A stretch of 64,000 nt of DNA from Citrobacter youngae ATCC 29220 (GTDB lineage: Bacteria; Pseudomonadota; Gammaproteobacteria; Enterobacterales; Enterobacteriaceae): NCBI RefSeq assembly GCF_000155975.1, contig NZ_GG730301.1, positions 126,049-190,048 of the forward strand, read 5' to 3'. This document shows, piece after piece, positions 28,328 to 39,580 of the stretch (position 1 is the first letter of the stretch; the number at the start of each line of letters is the position of its first letter). Made by a program: the position numbers and the translations under genes. Below the pieces are notes generated by a model. That model was not told the DNA's origin. It saw nothing but the letters and a program-made list of their open reading frames with translations, and searched no databases.

Positions 28328-28881
28328 ACGAACGGGGTTTTTCACTGCTGGAGGTGCTCATTGCTATGGCGATTAGCAGCATTCTACTGCTTAGCGCAGC
28401 GCGATTTTTACCCGCGTTGCAGCGAGAGATCCTGCGTAATACGCGCCAGCTAGCGCTGGAAGATGAAATATGGCAGCGGGTCTATACCGTGGCAAAACAT
28501 TTTCAGCGGGCAGGGTATTGCCGGGGAACCTGTGTCGGAGAGGGGCTGGAGATATCGGCGAAGGGGGATTGCGTCATTGCGCGCTGGGACGCAAACAGCA
28601 ACGGTGTTTGGGAGATGAGTCCCGCGAAAGAGGCCGATGTCATCGGATTTCGTTTACAGGACAAGGTGCTGGAGACCCTGCGGGGAGCCACCGATTGCAG
28701 TGGAAAAGGGTGGGAGAAAATGACCGACCCCGCCTCAATACAAATTGAGGTATTTCAGGTTGAACGCCGGGATATTCGCGGTTTTTCCCCACTCCTGACG
28801 CTGCGTTTGCGCGGAGTGAACAACGTCGAACCACAAAAGGTGATTGAAGCAGTCTACAGCGTGACAGGATTCAACCTGTGA
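28318..28881 (+). CDS. ppdB: PpdB, prepilin-like protein
   Basis: This 187-residue protein has a prepilin N-terminus ([16 protein letters not shown]) with Gly, mature Phe1 and Glu5. A cysteine cluster ([11 protein letters not shown] and later Cys) is in the periplasmic part. It overlaps ppdA at its start and the next gene by 4 bp (ATGAATC... with the TGA stop), typical of coupled minor-pilin operons. Confidence 0.92.
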   Translation: MSVNERGFSLLEVLIAMAISSILLLSAARFLPALQREILRNTRQLALEDEIWQRVYTVAKHFQRAGYCRGTCVGEGLEISAKGDCVIARWDANSNGVWEMSPAKEADVIGFRLQDKVLETLRGATDCSGKGWEKMTDPASIQIEVFQVERRDIRGFSPLLTLRLRGVNNVEPQKVIEAVYSVTGFNL

Positions 28882-29285
28882 ATCGTGAGCGAGGCGTTTC
28901 GTCGCTTGCAATGGTGCTTTTACTCCTGGTGCTTGGCAGCCTGTTACTGCAGGGCGTTAGCCGACAGGAGGCGAGTTTTGCTTCGCGGGTGGCAACGGAA
29001 AGCCGGTCTCTACAACGTCAGGCAGTGGTGCAATCCGCCACCGAATGGGGCCGCATGCAGGCCTGGGACTCGCAATCAATTGTACAGTGTCGGCGTTATA
29101 CCCTGCAGGATGCCGCGGTTTGCCTGCGACGTCTTACCGATACTTCCGTGCTGCTTATTGCTCATTATGAAGGGGTTACGCTATGGCGCCAGGGGACGGT
29201 TATCGATGGCAATATCGAATTTTCGGCGCATGGCTGGAGCGACTTTTGCCCGTTAAAGGCGCTGACGTTATGTCAGACTCCCTGA
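28878..29285 (+). CDS. ygdB: YgdB, small pilin-operon protein
   Basis: This 135-residue protein has a hydrophobic N-terminal helix ([17 protein letters not shown]) after NRERGV, but it lacks the Glu5 of true prepilins. This resembles the GspK/PilX-type minor subunits that lack it. It overlaps ppdB by 4 bp and ppdC by 16 bp. Its function is unknown; the gene position suggests a minor pilin-like role. Confidence 0.9.
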   Translation: MNRERGVSSLAMVLLLLVLGSLLLQGVSRQEASFASRVATESRSLQRQAVVQSATEWGRMQAWDSQSIVQCRRYTLQDAAVCLRRLTDTSVLLIAHYEGVTLWRQGTVIDGNIEFSAHGWSDFCPLKALTLCQTP

Positions 29286-29593
29286 ACGGACAGCGCGGCT
29301 TTAGCCTGCCGGAAGTGATGCTGGCAATGGTGCTGATGATCGGGATTGTGACCGCGTTGTCGGGACACCAGCGGGCACTGATGAACAGCTTTATCATCAG
29401 AAGCCAGTATCAGCAGCTCTGGCGTCACGCCTGGCAACAAACCCAGCTGTATCCGTTTTCATCGCCTGTGAACTGGCAGGTTAACCGAATGCAGACAACG
29501 GGAGCGGGATGTGTCAGCATCAGCGTTAAAATATCTTCACCCCTGGGCAGGCAGGGTCAAATGACGCGTCTGCACTGCCCGAATCGTCAGTAG
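29270..29593 (+). CDS. ppdC: PpdC, prepilin-like protein
   Basis: I chose the ATG at 29270, which gives 107 residues as in E. coli. The N-terminus [18 protein letters not shown] has the prepilin Gly, Phe1 and Glu5. The longer in-frame extension upstream lies inside ygdB and has no prepilin features. It ends 12 bp before recC, so the pilin-like genes and recC are probably partly co-transcribed. Confidence 0.9.
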   Translation: MSDSLNGQRGFSLPEVMLAMVLMIGIVTALSGHQRALMNSFIIRSQYQQLWRHAWQQTQLYPFSSPVNWQVNRMQTTGAGCVSISVKISSPLGRQGQMTRLHCPNRQ

Positions 29594-29605
29594 TCAGGAG
29601 TCGCT

Positions 29606-32600
29606 ATGTTAAGGGTCTACCACTCCAATCGTCTGGATGTGCTGGAAGCGTTAATGGAGTTTATCGTTGAGCGCGAGCGGCTGGACGACCCCTTTGAACC
29701 GGAAATGATCCTGGTGCAAAGTACCGGTATGGCGCAGTGGCTACAGATGACCCTTGCCCAAAAATTTGGTATTGCCGCCAACATCGATTTCCCGCTGCCC
29801 GCGAGTTTTATCTGGGATATGTTTGTGCGCGTACTGCCGGATATCCCGAAAGAGAGCGCGTTCAGCAAACAGAGCATGAGCTGGAAGTTAATGACGCTGC
29901 TGCCGCAATTGCTGGATAACGATGACTTCGCACTGCTGCGGCACTATCTGACCGATGACACCGATAAACGTAAGCTGTTTCAGCTCTCCTCACGCGCGGC
30001 TGACCTTTTCGATCAGTATTTAGTTTATCGTCCTGACTGGTTGACCCAGTGGGAAGCGGGGCGACTGATTGACGGACTCGGCGAGTCTCAGGTCTGGCAG
30101 GCGCCGTTGTGGAAAGCGCTGGTGGAATACACCGCTGAACTGGGCCAACCGCGCTGGCATCGCGCCAATTTGTATCAGCGATTTATTCAGACTCTGGAAA
30201 GCGCGTCTGAATGCCCGCCGGGGCTGCCTTCTCGCGTCTTTATTTGCGGGATCTCGGCGTTACCGCCGGTCTATCTGCAGGCTCTGCAGGCGCTGGGCAA
30301 GCACATTGATATTCATTTGCTGTTTACTAACCCTTGTCGTTACTACTGGGGCGACATTAAAGATCCCGCCTGGCTGGCGAAGCTGCTGGCGCGTCAGCGT
30401 CGGCACAGTTTCGAAGAGCGCCACATGCCGCTGTTTCGTGATAGCCAGAAGGCCGAAGGATTGTTTAACAGCGATGGCGAGCAGGATGTAGGCAACCCGA
30501 TGCTGGCCTCGTGGGGCAAGTTAGGACGTGATTATATTTATCTGCTTTCAGAACTGGAAAACAGCCAGGAGCTGGATGCGTTTGTCGATATTACCCCTGA
30601 CAATCTTTTGCATAATATTCAGTTGGATATCCTGGAGTTAGAAAGCCGGGCCGTGGCGGGCGTTACGCTGGAAGAGTATTCGCGTAGCGACAACAAACGA
30701 CTGCTGGATGCGAACGACACCAGCGTGACTTTCCATGTCTGCCATAGCCCGCAGCGTGAAGTGGAAATTCTTCATGACCGGCTGCTGGCCATGCTGGAAG
30801 CGGATCCCATGCTGACGCCGCGCGATATTATCGTGATGGTGGCGGATATCGACAGCTATAGCCCATTCATTCAGGCGGTTTTTGGCAGCGCGCCAGCCGA
30901 GCGTTACTTACCCTATGCGATTTCCGACCGTCGGGCGCGTCAGTCTCATCCCGTCTTGCAGGCCTTTATCAGCCTGCTGTCGCTGCCGGATAGCCGCTTT
31001 GTCTCTGAGGATGTGCTGGCATTGCTGGATGTCCCGGTGCTGGCGGCACGTTTCAACATTGATGAAGAAGGGCTGCGCTATCTTCGTTTGTGGGTCAATG
31101 AATCCGGTATTCGCTGGGGAATTGACGACGATAACGTGCGTGAGCTGGAACTTCCGCCAACGGGTCAGCATACCTGGCAATTTGGTTTAACGCGCATGCT
31201 GCTCGGCTACGCGATGGAAAGCGCCCAGGGCGAGTGGCAGTCGGTATTACCCTACGATGAGTCGAGCGGTTTGATTGCCGAGCTGGTAGGGCATCTGGCC
31301 TCGTTGCTGATGCAGCTTAATCTCTGGCGTCGCGGGCTGGCGCAGGAGCGCCCGCTGGAAGAGTGGCTGCCTGTTTGCCGGGATATGCTTAATGATTTCT
31401 TCCTGCCGGATGCGGATACCGAAGCGGCGATGACGCTGATTGAACAGCAGTGGCAGGCCATTATTACTGAAGGTCTGGGCGCTGAGTATGGCGACGCCGT
31501 ACCGCTTTCTTTGCTGCGTGATGAGCTGGCGCAGCGTCTTGACCAGGAGCGCATTAGCCAGCGCTTCCTGGCGGGGCCAGTCAATATCTGTACGCTGATG
31601 CCGATGCGCTCTATTCCTTTCAAGGTGGTGTGCCTGCTGGGGATGAACGATGGCGTTTATCCCCGTCAGCTTGCGCCGTTGGGCTTTGACCTGATGAGCC
31701 AAAAACCGATGCGCGGCGACCGCAGCCGTCGTGACGATGACCGCTATCTGTTCCTCGAAGCATTGATTTCAGCGCAGCAAACGCTCTACATCAGCTACAT
31801 TGGCCGCTCCATTCAGGACAACAGCGAACGCTTCCCGTCTGTTCTGGTACAAGAACTAATGGACTACATCGGGCAAAGCCATTATCTGCCGGGCGATGAA
31901 TCGTTGACCTGCGATCAAAGCGAGGCCCGGGTAAAAGCGCACATTACCCGTCTGCATACCCGCATGCCTTTTGATGCGCAAAACTATCAGCCCGGCGAAC
32001 AGCAAAGCTACGCCCGGGAATGGCTGCCTGCGGCGAGCCTGTCAGGAAAAGCGCACACGGATTTTGTGCAGCCTCTGCCCTTTGAGATGCCCGAAACACT
32101 GACGCTGGAAACGCTGCAGCGATTTTGGGCCCATCCGGTACGGGCCTTTTTCCAGATGCGTTTACAGGTAAACTTTCGTTCTGAAGAAAGTGAGATCCCG
32201 GAAACGGAACCTTTTGTTCTGGAAGGATTAACTCGTTATCAGCTTAATCAGCAACTGCTTAATACGCTGGTTGAAGAGAACGATGCTGAACGACTGTTTC
32301 GCCGTTTTCGCGCGGCAGGGGCGCTTCCCTATGGGTCATTTGGTGAAATTCTGTGGGATACGCAGCGTCAGGAGATGCAATTGCTGGCTGAACGCATCAT
32401 CGCCTGCCGCCAGCCTTGCCAGAGCATGGAGATTGATCTCACCTGTAACGGCGTGCAAATCACCGGCTGGTTGCCGCAGGTGCAGGAGGACGGTTTGTTG
32501 CGCTGGCGCCCATCTTTGATAAGCATTGCCCAGGGGGTGCAACTTTGGCTGGAACATCTTGTCTATTGTGCCAGTGGCGGTACGGGAGAGAGTCGCTTAT

Positions 32601-32974
32601 TCCTGCGCAAAGACGGGGAATGGCGTTTTCCGCCACTGGAGGCAGAACAGGCGTTGCTGTATTTGTCGCAACTCATTGAGGGATATCGCGAAGGCATGTC
32701 GTCGCCGTTGCTGGTATTACCCGAAAGCGGCGGCGCATGGATAAAAACCTGTTATGACGCTGCAAATGATGCCATGTTAGATGACGACGATACGCTGCAA
32801 AAAGCGCGCAGTAAGTTTTTGCAGGCTTATGAAGGCAACATGATGGTTCGTGGCGAAGGCGATGATATCTGGTATCAACGCCTGTGGCGTCAACTGGATG
32901 CTGAGACGCTGGAGCGCATTGTTTCACAGTCACAGCGCTATCTGTTACCGATTTTTCGCTTTAATCAGTCTTGA
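29606..32974 (+). CDS. recC: RecC, Chi-recognising subunit of exonuclease V
   Basis: This 1122-residue protein has the length of E. coli RecC. It has the inactive helicase-like fold, with no Walker A motif in its N-terminal part, and motifs such as STGMAQWLQM near residue 35. In RecBCD it splits the DNA duplex and recognises Chi. GTCAGGAGTCGCT precedes its ATG. It is followed after 179 bp by ptrA, which has its own candidate promoter. Confidence 0.96.
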   Translation: MLRVYHSNRLDVLEALMEFIVERERLDDPFEPEMILVQSTGMAQWLQMTLAQKFGIAANIDFPLPASFIWDMFVRVLPDIPKESAFSKQSMSWKLMTLLPQLLDNDDFALLRHYLTDDTDKRKLFQLSSRAADLFDQYLVYRPDWLTQWEAGRLIDGLGESQVWQAPLWKALVEYTAELGQPRWHRANLYQRFIQTLESASECPPGLPSRVFICGISALPPVYLQALQALGKHIDIHLLFTNPCRYYWGDIKDPAWLAKLLARQRRHSFEERHMPLFRDSQKAEGLFNSDGEQDVGNPMLASWGKLGRDYIYLLSELENSQELDAFVDITPDNLLHNIQLDILELESRAVAGVTLEEYSRSDNKRLLDANDTSVTFHVCHSPQREVEILHDRLLAMLEADPMLTPRDIIVMVADIDSYSPFIQAVFGSAPAERYLPYAISDRRARQSHPVLQAFISLLSLPDSRFVSEDVLALLDVPVLAARFNIDEEGLRYLRLWVNESGIRWGIDDDNVRELELPPTGQHTWQFGLTRMLLGYAMESAQGEWQSVLPYDESSGLIAELVGHLASLLMQLNLWRRGLAQERPLEEWLPVCRDMLNDFFLPDADTEAAMTLIEQQWQAIITEGLGAEYGDAVPLSLLRDELAQRLDQERISQRFLAGPVNICTLMPMRSIPFKVVCLLGMNDGVYPRQLAPLGFDLMSQKPMRGDRSRRDDDRYLFLEALISAQQTLYISYIGRSIQDNSERFPSVLVQELMDYIGQSHYLPGDESLTCDQSEARVKAHITRLHTRMPFDAQNYQPGEQQSYAREWLPAASLSGKAHTDFVQPLPFEMPETLTLETLQRFWAHPVRAFFQMRLQVNFRSEESEIPETEPFVLEGLTRYQLNQQLLNTLVEENDAERLFRRFRAAGALPYGSFGEILWDTQRQEMQLLAERIIACRQPCQSMEIDLTCNGVQITGWLPQVQEDGLLRWRPSLISIAQGVQLWLEHLVYCASGGTGESRLFLRKDGEWRFPPLEAEQALLYLSQLIEGYREGMSSPLLVLPESGGAWIKTCYDAANDAMLDDDDTLQKARSKFLQAYEGNMMVRGEGDDIWYQRLWRQLDAETLERIVSQSQRYLLPIFRFNQS

Positions 32975-32988
32975 TGATTGTATAAAAA

Positions 32989-33017
32989 TTGCGCAATCCG
33001 AATGCTTCCTCTATGAT
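32989..33017 (+). promoter_or_regulatory. Candidate promoter for ptrA-recB-recD
   Basis: TTGCGC (32989-32994) and TATGAT (33012-33017) are separated by exactly 17 bp in the recC-ptrA gap. This is a good sigma-70 match in the right orientation. It has not been tested. Confidence 0.55.
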
Positions 33018-33153
33018 GCGCATTCTGTCACGGACTGATTCTTACAAAGAGAAGATGCTGACCCGTTCAGCACAAAGTCTTGCCCTGTTCAGACCCGGTA
33101 CTTATGCGTGGTTTGTCGTGAACAGGTGAATTCGTTAATGATGAGGTTTGTGA

Positions 33154-36042
33154 ATGCCCCGCAGCACCTGGTTCAGCGCATTACTGTTGTTCGTCGCCCT
33201 TTGGGTTCCCGTAAGTCAGGCAGATACCGGTTGGCAGCCTTTAGCTGAAACCATCCGTAAAAGCGATAAAGATACCCGCCAGTATCAGGCTGTGCGCCTT
33301 GATAACGGCATGGTCGTGCTGCTGGTATCCGATCCGCAGGCCGTGAAGTCCCTTTCTGCACTGGTGGTGCCCGTTGGCTCGCTGGAGGATCCGGACGATC
33401 ATCAAGGGCTGGCGCACTATCTCGAACATATGTGCCTGATGGGGTCGAAAAAATACCCGCAGCCTGACAGCCTGGCGGAGTTCCTGAAAATGCATGGCGG
33501 CAGCCACAACGCCAGCACAGCGCCTTACCGTACCGCTTTCTATCTTGAAGTCGAAAACGACGCGCTGGTGGGGGCGGTGGATCGCCTGGCGGACGCGATT
33601 GCCGATCCGTTGCTGGATAAAAAATATGCCGATCGCGAACGTAACGCGGTTAACTCCGAGCTGACGCTCGCGCGTACCCGGGATGGAATGCGTATGGCGC
33701 AGGTCAGCGCTGAGACGATCAACCCGGCGCACCCTGGCTCGCGTTTCTCCGGCGGAAATCTGGAGACATTAAGCGACAAACCGGGTAACCCGGTGGTGCA
33801 AGCCTTGCAGAAGTTTCATGAAAAGTACTACTCCGCGAACCTGATGAAGGCGGTGATTTATAGCAATAAGCCATTGCCTGAGCTGGCGCGGATAGCCGCT
33901 GATACTTTCGGCCGCGTACCGAACAGAAATATCGAAAAACCGGAAATTACCGTACCGGTCGTCACCGACGCGCAGAAAGGCATCATCATCCACTATGTGC
34001 CAGCCATGCCGCGTAAAGTCCTGCGCGTCGAGTTTCGTATCGATAACAACAGCGCAAAGTTCCGCAGTAAAACGGATGAACTGATAACCTACCTGATTGG
34101 CAATCGTAGTCCTGGTACGCTGTCCGACTGGCTGCAAAAACAGGGGCTGGTCGAGGGAATTCGCGCCGATTCCGATCCGGTGGTTAATGGTAACAGCGGC
34201 GTGTTAGCCATTTCCGCGACGTTAACCGACAAAGGGTTGGCGAACCGCGATGAAGTTGTCGCGGCCATCTTTAGCTATCTCAATCTGTTACGTGAGAAAG
34301 GCGTCGACAAACGCTACTTTAACGAACTGGCGCACGTGCTGGATCTCGACTTCCGTTATCCTTCTATCACTCGTGATATGGACTACGTGGAATGGCTGGC
34401 TGATACCATGATCCGCGTGCCTGTGGCCCATACGCTGGATGCAGTCAATATTGCCGACCAATATGATGCGCAAGCCATTGCGCAACGTCTGGCAATGATG
34501 ACGCCGCAGAATGCGCGTATCTGGTATATCAGCGCGAAAGAACCGCACAATAAGATTGCTTATTTTGTCGATGCGCCATACCAGGTGGACAAAATCAGCG
34601 ACAAAACCTTTGCCGACTGGCAGCAAAAAGCGCAGGGTATTGCGCTGTCGCTACCGGAATTGAACCCTTACATTCCGGATGATTTCACGCTGATCAAGGC
34701 GGATAAAAAATACGCTCACCCGGAACTGATCGTCGATGAGCCGCATTTGCGCGTGGTGTACGCGCCGAGCCAATATTTTGCCAGTGAACCGAAGGCTGAC
34801 GTCAGCGTGATCCTGCGTAACCCGAAGGCCATGGACAGCGCCCGCAATCAGGTATTATTCGCTCTGAACGATTACCTGGCGGGAATCGCGCTCGATCAGT
34901 TAAGCAACCAGGCATCGGTGGGTGGAATCGGTTTTTCTACCAACGCTAATAACGGTTTGATGCTTAACGCCAACGGCTACACTCAACGTTTGCCGCAGCT
35001 TTTTCAGGCGCTGCTGAGCGGTTATTTCAGCTACACCTCAACGGACGAACAGCTGGAACAGGCAAAATCCTGGTACGCCCAAATGATGGACTCGGCGGAA
35101 AAAGGCAAAGCCTACGATCAGGCGATTATGCCGGTGCAAATGCTGTCTCAGGTACCGTATTTCTCACGCGATGAACGCCGTAAGCTGCTGCCTTCCATTA
35201 CGTTGCAAGAGGTGATGTCTTACCGTGACGCCTTAAAAGCGGGAGCGCGGCCTGAATTCCTGGTCGTTGGTAATATGAGCAAAGCTCAGGCCACAGCTAT
35301 GGCGCAGGATATCCAGAAACAGCTTGGCGCGAATGGCTCGCAGTGGTGTCGGAACAAAGAAGTGGTCGTGGACAAGAAGCAGTCCGTCATCTTTGAGAAA
35401 GCAGGCAGCAGCACGGATTCTGCGCTGGCGGCGGTATTTGTGCCAACCGGCTACGACGAATACACCAGTTCAGCCTACAGCGCCATGTTAGGGCAAATTG
35501 TTCAGCCGTGGTTCTACAATCAACTGCGTACCGAAGAGCAGTTAGGCTACGCCGTATTCGCTTTCCCGATGAGCGTTGGCCGTCAGTGGGGAATGGGGTT
35601 CCTGCTGCAGAGCAGTGATAAGCAGCCGTCTTACCTTTGGGAGCGTTATAAAGCGTTTTTCCCAACGGCGGAAGCGAAGCTGCGGGCAATGAAGCCGGAA
35701 GAATTTACGCAAATTCAGCAGGCGATCATTGCGCAAATGCTGCAGGCGCCGCAAACGCTGGGTGAGGAAGCCTCACAGTTAAGCAAAGATTTCGATCGCG
35801 GCAATATGCGCTTCGATTCACGTGATAAAATAGTGGCTCAGATTAAACTGCTGACGCCGCAAAAACTTGCCGACTTCTTCCATCAGGCGGTGGTTGAGCC
35901 GCAAGGCATGGCGATACTGTCACAGGTTTCCGGCAGTCAGAACGGGAAAGCAGAATACGTGCGCCCGGAAGGCTGGAAAGTGTGGCAGACCGTCAGCGCG
36001 TTGCAGCAAACCTTACCCCTGATGAGTGATAAGAATGAATGA
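33154..36042 (+). CDS. ptrA: Pitrilysin (protease III), periplasmic zinc protease
   Basis: This 962-residue protein has a signal peptide ending near residue 23 (VSQA). The inverted zinc motif HxxEH is visible at H88, E91 and H92 (LAHYLEHMC), followed by the NAVNSE segment with the third zinc ligand. It degrades small peptides in the periplasm. The gene lies between recC and recB, as in other Enterobacteria, and overlaps recB by 8 bp despite the unrelated function. Confidence 0.97.
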   Translation: MPRSTWFSALLLFVALWVPVSQADTGWQPLAETIRKSDKDTRQYQAVRLDNGMVVLLVSDPQAVKSLSALVVPVGSLEDPDDHQGLAHYLEHMCLMGSKKYPQPDSLAEFLKMHGGSHNASTAPYRTAFYLEVENDALVGAVDRLADAIADPLLDKKYADRERNAVNSELTLARTRDGMRMAQVSAETINPAHPGSRFSGGNLETLSDKPGNPVVQALQKFHEKYYSANLMKAVIYSNKPLPELARIAADTFGRVPNRNIEKPEITVPVVTDAQKGIIIHYVPAMPRKVLRVEFRIDNNSAKFRSKTDELITYLIGNRSPGTLSDWLQKQGLVEGIRADSDPVVNGNSGVLAISATLTDKGLANRDEVVAAIFSYLNLLREKGVDKRYFNELAHVLDLDFRYPSITRDMDYVEWLADTMIRVPVAHTLDAVNIADQYDAQAIAQRLAMMTPQNARIWYISAKEPHNKIAYFVDAPYQVDKISDKTFADWQQKAQGIALSLPELNPYIPDDFTLIKADKKYAHPELIVDEPHLRVVYAPSQYFASEPKADVSVILRNPKAMDSARNQVLFALNDYLAGIALDQLSNQASVGGIGFSTNANNGLMLNANGYTQRLPQLFQALLSGYFSYTSTDEQLEQAKSWYAQMMDSAEKGKAYDQAIMPVQMLSQVPYFSRDERRKLLPSITLQEVMSYRDALKAGARPEFLVVGNMSKAQATAMAQDIQKQLGANGSQWCRNKEVVVDKKQSVIFEKAGSSTDSALAAVFVPTGYDEYTSSAYSAMLGQIVQPWFYNQLRTEEQLGYAVFAFPMSVGRQWGMGFLLQSSDKQPSYLWERYKAFFPTAEAKLRAMKPEEFTQIQQAIIAQMLQAPQTLGEEASQLSKDFDRGNMRFDSRDKIVAQIKLLTPQKLADFFHQAVVEPQGMAILSQVSGSQNGKAEYVRPEGWKVWQTVSALQQTLPLMSDKNE

Positions 36043-39000
36043 TGCCGCTGAGTCCCTTGATCCACTGCGCTTGCCCCTGACGGGCGAGCGCCTGATTGAA
36101 GCCTCTGCGGGCACCGGTAAAACGTTTACCATCGCCGCCCTGTATTTACGTTTACTGCTTGGACTGGGCGGCTCTGCCGCCTTTCCTCGTCCTTTGACCG
36201 TCGAAGAACTGCTCGTGGTCACCTTTACCGAGGCGGCCACCGAAGAGCTGCGTGGTCGAATCCGTAGCAACATTCATGAACTGCGCATTGCCTGTCTGCG
36301 TGAAACCACCGACAACCCGCTGTACGCCCGTTTGTTAGACGAAATAGCCGATAAAGAGCAGGCTGCAAAGTGGCTGCTATTGGCTGAAAGACAGATGGAT
36401 GAAGCGGCGGTGTTTACCATTCACGGTTTTTGTCAGCGCATGCTCAGCCTCAACGCCTTTGAGTCAGGCATGCTGTTTGAACAGCAACTGATCGAGGATG
36501 AATCGCTACTGCGTTATCAGGCCTGTGCGGACTTCTGGCGTCGGCATTGCTATCCGCTGTCCCGCGACATTGCGCAGGTGATTTTTGAAACGTGGAAAGG
36601 CCCTCAGGCGCTGCTAAGGGATATCGATCGCTATCTGCAAGGTGAAGCGCCGGTGATCAAGGCTCCACCGCCAGATGACGAAACGCTGGCCTCCCGGCAC
36701 GAACAAATTCTTGCCCGCATTAACCAGATTAAGCAGCAATGGCGTAACGCCGTTGATGGGCTGGACGGTCTGCTGGAAACCTCCGGGATCGACCGGCGTA
36801 AATTTAATCGCGGTAATCAGGGGAAGTGGATCGAAAAGATCAGCGCATGGGCGCAGGAAGAAACCCAGAGTTATCAGCTTCCTGACGCGCTGGAGAAATT
36901 CTCGCAGCGCTTTTTACAAGAGCGCACCAAAGCGGGCGGCGTAACGCCTCAGCACCCGCTTTTCGTCGCCATTGATGAACTGCTTGACCAACCGTTAACC
37001 CTCCGCGATCTGGTGATCACCCGGGCGCTGGCAGAGATCCGTACCGCCGTTGCCGAGGAGAAGCGCCGACGCGGCGAGCTTGGCTTTGACGATATGCTCA
37101 GCCGTCTGGATGCGGCGCTGCGCAGTGAAAGCGGCGATGCGCTGGCGACGGCTATTCGTACCCGTTTTCCGGTCGCGATGATCGATGAATTCCAGGATAC
37201 CGACCCCCAGCAGTACCGCATATTCCGCCGTATCTGGCAGCATCAGGCGGAGACCGCGCTACTGCTGATTGGCGATCCCAAACAGGCGATTTATGCCTTT
37301 CGCGGTGCGGATATCTTCACTTACATGAAGGCGCGCGGCGAAGTTAGCGCACACTATACGCTCGATACTAACTGGCGTTCGGCCCCCGGCATGGTCAATA
37401 GCGTGAATACGCTTTTCAGCCAGATGGACGACGCCTTTATGTTCCGCGAAATTCCCTTTAGCCCGGTGAAATCCGCAGATAAAAACCAGTCGCTACGGTT
37501 TGTTTTACACGGTGAAACGCAGCCCGCCATGACTATGTGGCTGATGGAAGGGGAAAGCTGTGGCGTAGGCGACTACCAGAACTACATGGCGCAGGTGTGC
37601 GCGACGCAAATTCGCGACTGGCTTAAGGCCGGACACTCTGGAGATGCGCAACTGGTCAGTGGTAAAACATCCAGGCCGGTGCGCGCGTCAGACATCAGCG
37701 TACTGGTACGTAGCCGCCAGGAAGCGGCCCTGGTCCGCGATGCCCTGACGCAGCTGGCCATTCCCTCCGTCTACCTTTCCAACCGTGACAGCGTATTTGA
37801 AACGCTGGAAGCGCAGGAGCTGCTGTGGGTGCTGCAGGCGGTGATGACGCCGGAGCGTGAAAATACGCTACGTAGCGTGCTGGCAACGTCAATGATGGGG
37901 CTGAATGCGCAGGATATCGAAGCGTTAAATAACGACGAGAATGCCTGGGATGCGGTGGTTGAAGAATTCGACGGCTATCGTCAAATCTGGCATAAACGCG
38001 GCGTCATGCCGATGCTGCGCGCGCTGATGACGACCCGCCAGATTGCGGAAAATCTGCTGGCGACGGCGGGGGGCGAACGCCGCCTGACCGACATTTTACA
38101 TATCAGCGAACTGCTCCAGGAAGCGGGATCGCAACTGGAAAGCGAGCATGCGCTGGTGCGCTGGCTGTCCCAGCATATTCTTGAACCGGACAGCAATGCG
38201 TCCAGCCAGCAGCTCAGGCTGGAAAGCGATAAGCATCTGGTAAAAATCGTGACTATTCATAAATCAAAAGGGCTGGAATATCCGCTGGTCTGGCTGCCGT
38301 TTATCACGAATTTCCGCGTCCAGGATCGGGCTTTCTACCACGATCGCAGCTCCTTTGAAGCCGTGCTGGATCTCAGTGACGCCAGGGAGAGCGTTGAGCT
38401 GGCAGAGGCTGAACGTCTGGCGGAAGATCTGCGCTTGCTCTATGTTGCGCTAACCCGCTCGGTATGGCACTGCAGCCTTGGCGTTGCGCCGTTGGTGCGG
38501 CGTCGGGGCGATAAAAAAGGGGATACCGATGTGCATCAGAGCGCCCTTGGGCGTCTGGTGCAAAAAGGTGAGCCGATGGATGCCGCAGGTTTGCGTGGCG
38601 CGATTGAAGCGCTGTGTTGCGACGATATTGCCTGCCTGACGCCGAATCAACCGGACGGTGAGCGCTGGCAGGTTGCACAGGCTGCCAGCGGCGAACTGAG
38701 TGCTAGAATGCTGCAACGTACCCCCGGCGACAGCTGGCGCGTGACCAGTTATTCCGGTCTGCAACAGCGCGGACATGGAATCGCGCAGGATCTGATCCCG
38801 CGGCTGGATATCGATGCCGCAGGCGTTGGCGAGGTCATCGCCGAGTCAGGCCTGACGTCGCATCAGTTTCCGCGCGGCGCCTCGCCGGGTACATTTTTGC
38901 ATAGCCTGTTTGAAGACCTTGATTTTACCCAACCGGTGGATCCGCATTGGGTCGAGGAAAAACTGGCGCTTGGCGGTTATGAGGCGCATTGGGAGCCGGT

Positions 39001-39580
39001 TCTGACCCAGTGGCTGAATACCGTTTTGCAGGCTCCTCTCAACGAGACGGGCGTCAGTTTGAGCCAGCTTTCCGCGCGTGAAAAACAGGTGGAGATGGAG
39101 TTTTATCTGCCGATTTCGCAGCCGCTGATGGCCAGCCGACTGGATGCATTGATCCGCCAATACGATCCGCTCTCGGCGGGCTGCCCTGCATTGGACTTTA
39201 TGCAGGTACGCGGCATGCTAAAAGGGTTTATTGACCTGGTGTTTCGTCATCAGGGGCGTTATTACCTGCTGGACTACAAATCCAACTGGCTGGGTGAAGA
39301 CAGCGCCGCCTATACGCAGCAGGCGATGGCCTCAGCCATGCAGGCGCATCGCTACGACCTGCAATATCAACTTTATACCCTGGCGCTGCATCGCTACTTA
39401 CGCCATCGCATTGCTGATTATGACTATGACCGCCATTTTGGCGGCGTTATCTATCTCTTCCTGCGTGGCGTTGATGGCGACGATCCGCAGCAGGGAATTT
39501 ACGCCACCCGACCTGAGCGGGAACTGATCGCGTTGATGGATGAGATGTTTGCCGGAGCGGCGCTGGAGGAGATGTCATGA
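36035..39580 (+). CDS. recB: RecB, helicase-nuclease subunit of exonuclease V
   Basis: This 1181-residue SF1A helicase and nuclease has Walker A with K29 (EASAGTGKT), Walker B with DEFQDTD, and a C-terminal nuclease motif (FIDLVFRH ... [10 protein letters not shown]) carrying the Asp, Asp and Lys residues. I set the start at the ATG 36035; an in-frame GTG three codons earlier is less likely. It works with RecC and RecD in double-strand-break repair and degradation of linear DNA. The last four bases overlap recD. Confidence 0.97.
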   Translation: MNDAAESLDPLRLPLTGERLIEASAGTGKTFTIAALYLRLLLGLGGSAAFPRPLTVEELLVVTFTEAATEELRGRIRSNIHELRIACLRETTDNPLYARLLDEIADKEQAAKWLLLAERQMDEAAVFTIHGFCQRMLSLNAFESGMLFEQQLIEDESLLRYQACADFWRRHCYPLSRDIAQVIFETWKGPQALLRDIDRYLQGEAPVIKAPPPDDETLASRHEQILARINQIKQQWRNAVDGLDGLLETSGIDRRKFNRGNQGKWIEKISAWAQEETQSYQLPDALEKFSQRFLQERTKAGGVTPQHPLFVAIDELLDQPLTLRDLVITRALAEIRTAVAEEKRRRGELGFDDMLSRLDAALRSESGDALATAIRTRFPVAMIDEFQDTDPQQYRIFRRIWQHQAETALLLIGDPKQAIYAFRGADIFTYMKARGEVSAHYTLDTNWRSAPGMVNSVNTLFSQMDDAFMFREIPFSPVKSADKNQSLRFVLHGETQPAMTMWLMEGESCGVGDYQNYMAQVCATQIRDWLKAGHSGDAQLVSGKTSRPVRASDISVLVRSRQEAALVRDALTQLAIPSVYLSNRDSVFETLEAQELLWVLQAVMTPERENTLRSVLATSMMGLNAQDIEALNNDENAWDAVVEEFDGYRQIWHKRGVMPMLRALMTTRQIAENLLATAGGERRLTDILHISELLQEAGSQLESEHALVRWLSQHILEPDSNASSQQLRLESDKHLVKIVTIHKSKGLEYPLVWLPFITNFRVQDRAFYHDRSSFEAVLDLSDARESVELAEAERLAEDLRLLYVALTRSVWHCSLGVAPLVRRRGDKKGDTDVHQSALGRLVQKGEPMDAAGLRGAIEALCCDDIACLTPNQPDGERWQVAQAASGELSARMLQRTPGDSWRVTSYSGLQQRGHGIAQDLIPRLDIDAAGVGEVIAESGLTSHQFPRGASPGTFLHSLFEDLDFTQPVDPHWVEEKLALGGYEAHWEPVLTQWLNTVLQAPLNETGVSLSQLSAREKQVEMEFYLPISQPLMASRLDALIRQYDPLSAGCPALDFMQVRGMLKGFIDLVFRHQGRYYLLDYKSNWLGEDSAAYTQQAMASAMQAHRYDLQYQLYTLALHRYLRHRIADYDYDRHFGGVIYLFLRGVDGDDPQQGIYATRPERELIALMDEMFAGAALEEMS

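Noticed and set aside
29183-29269. N-terminal extension of ppdC
   Set aside because: It overlaps ygdB and lacks prepilin features, which begin at the ATG at 29270.
33154-36042. ptrA between recC and recB as an unusual insertion
   Set aside because: This arrangement is the normal one in Enterobacteria.
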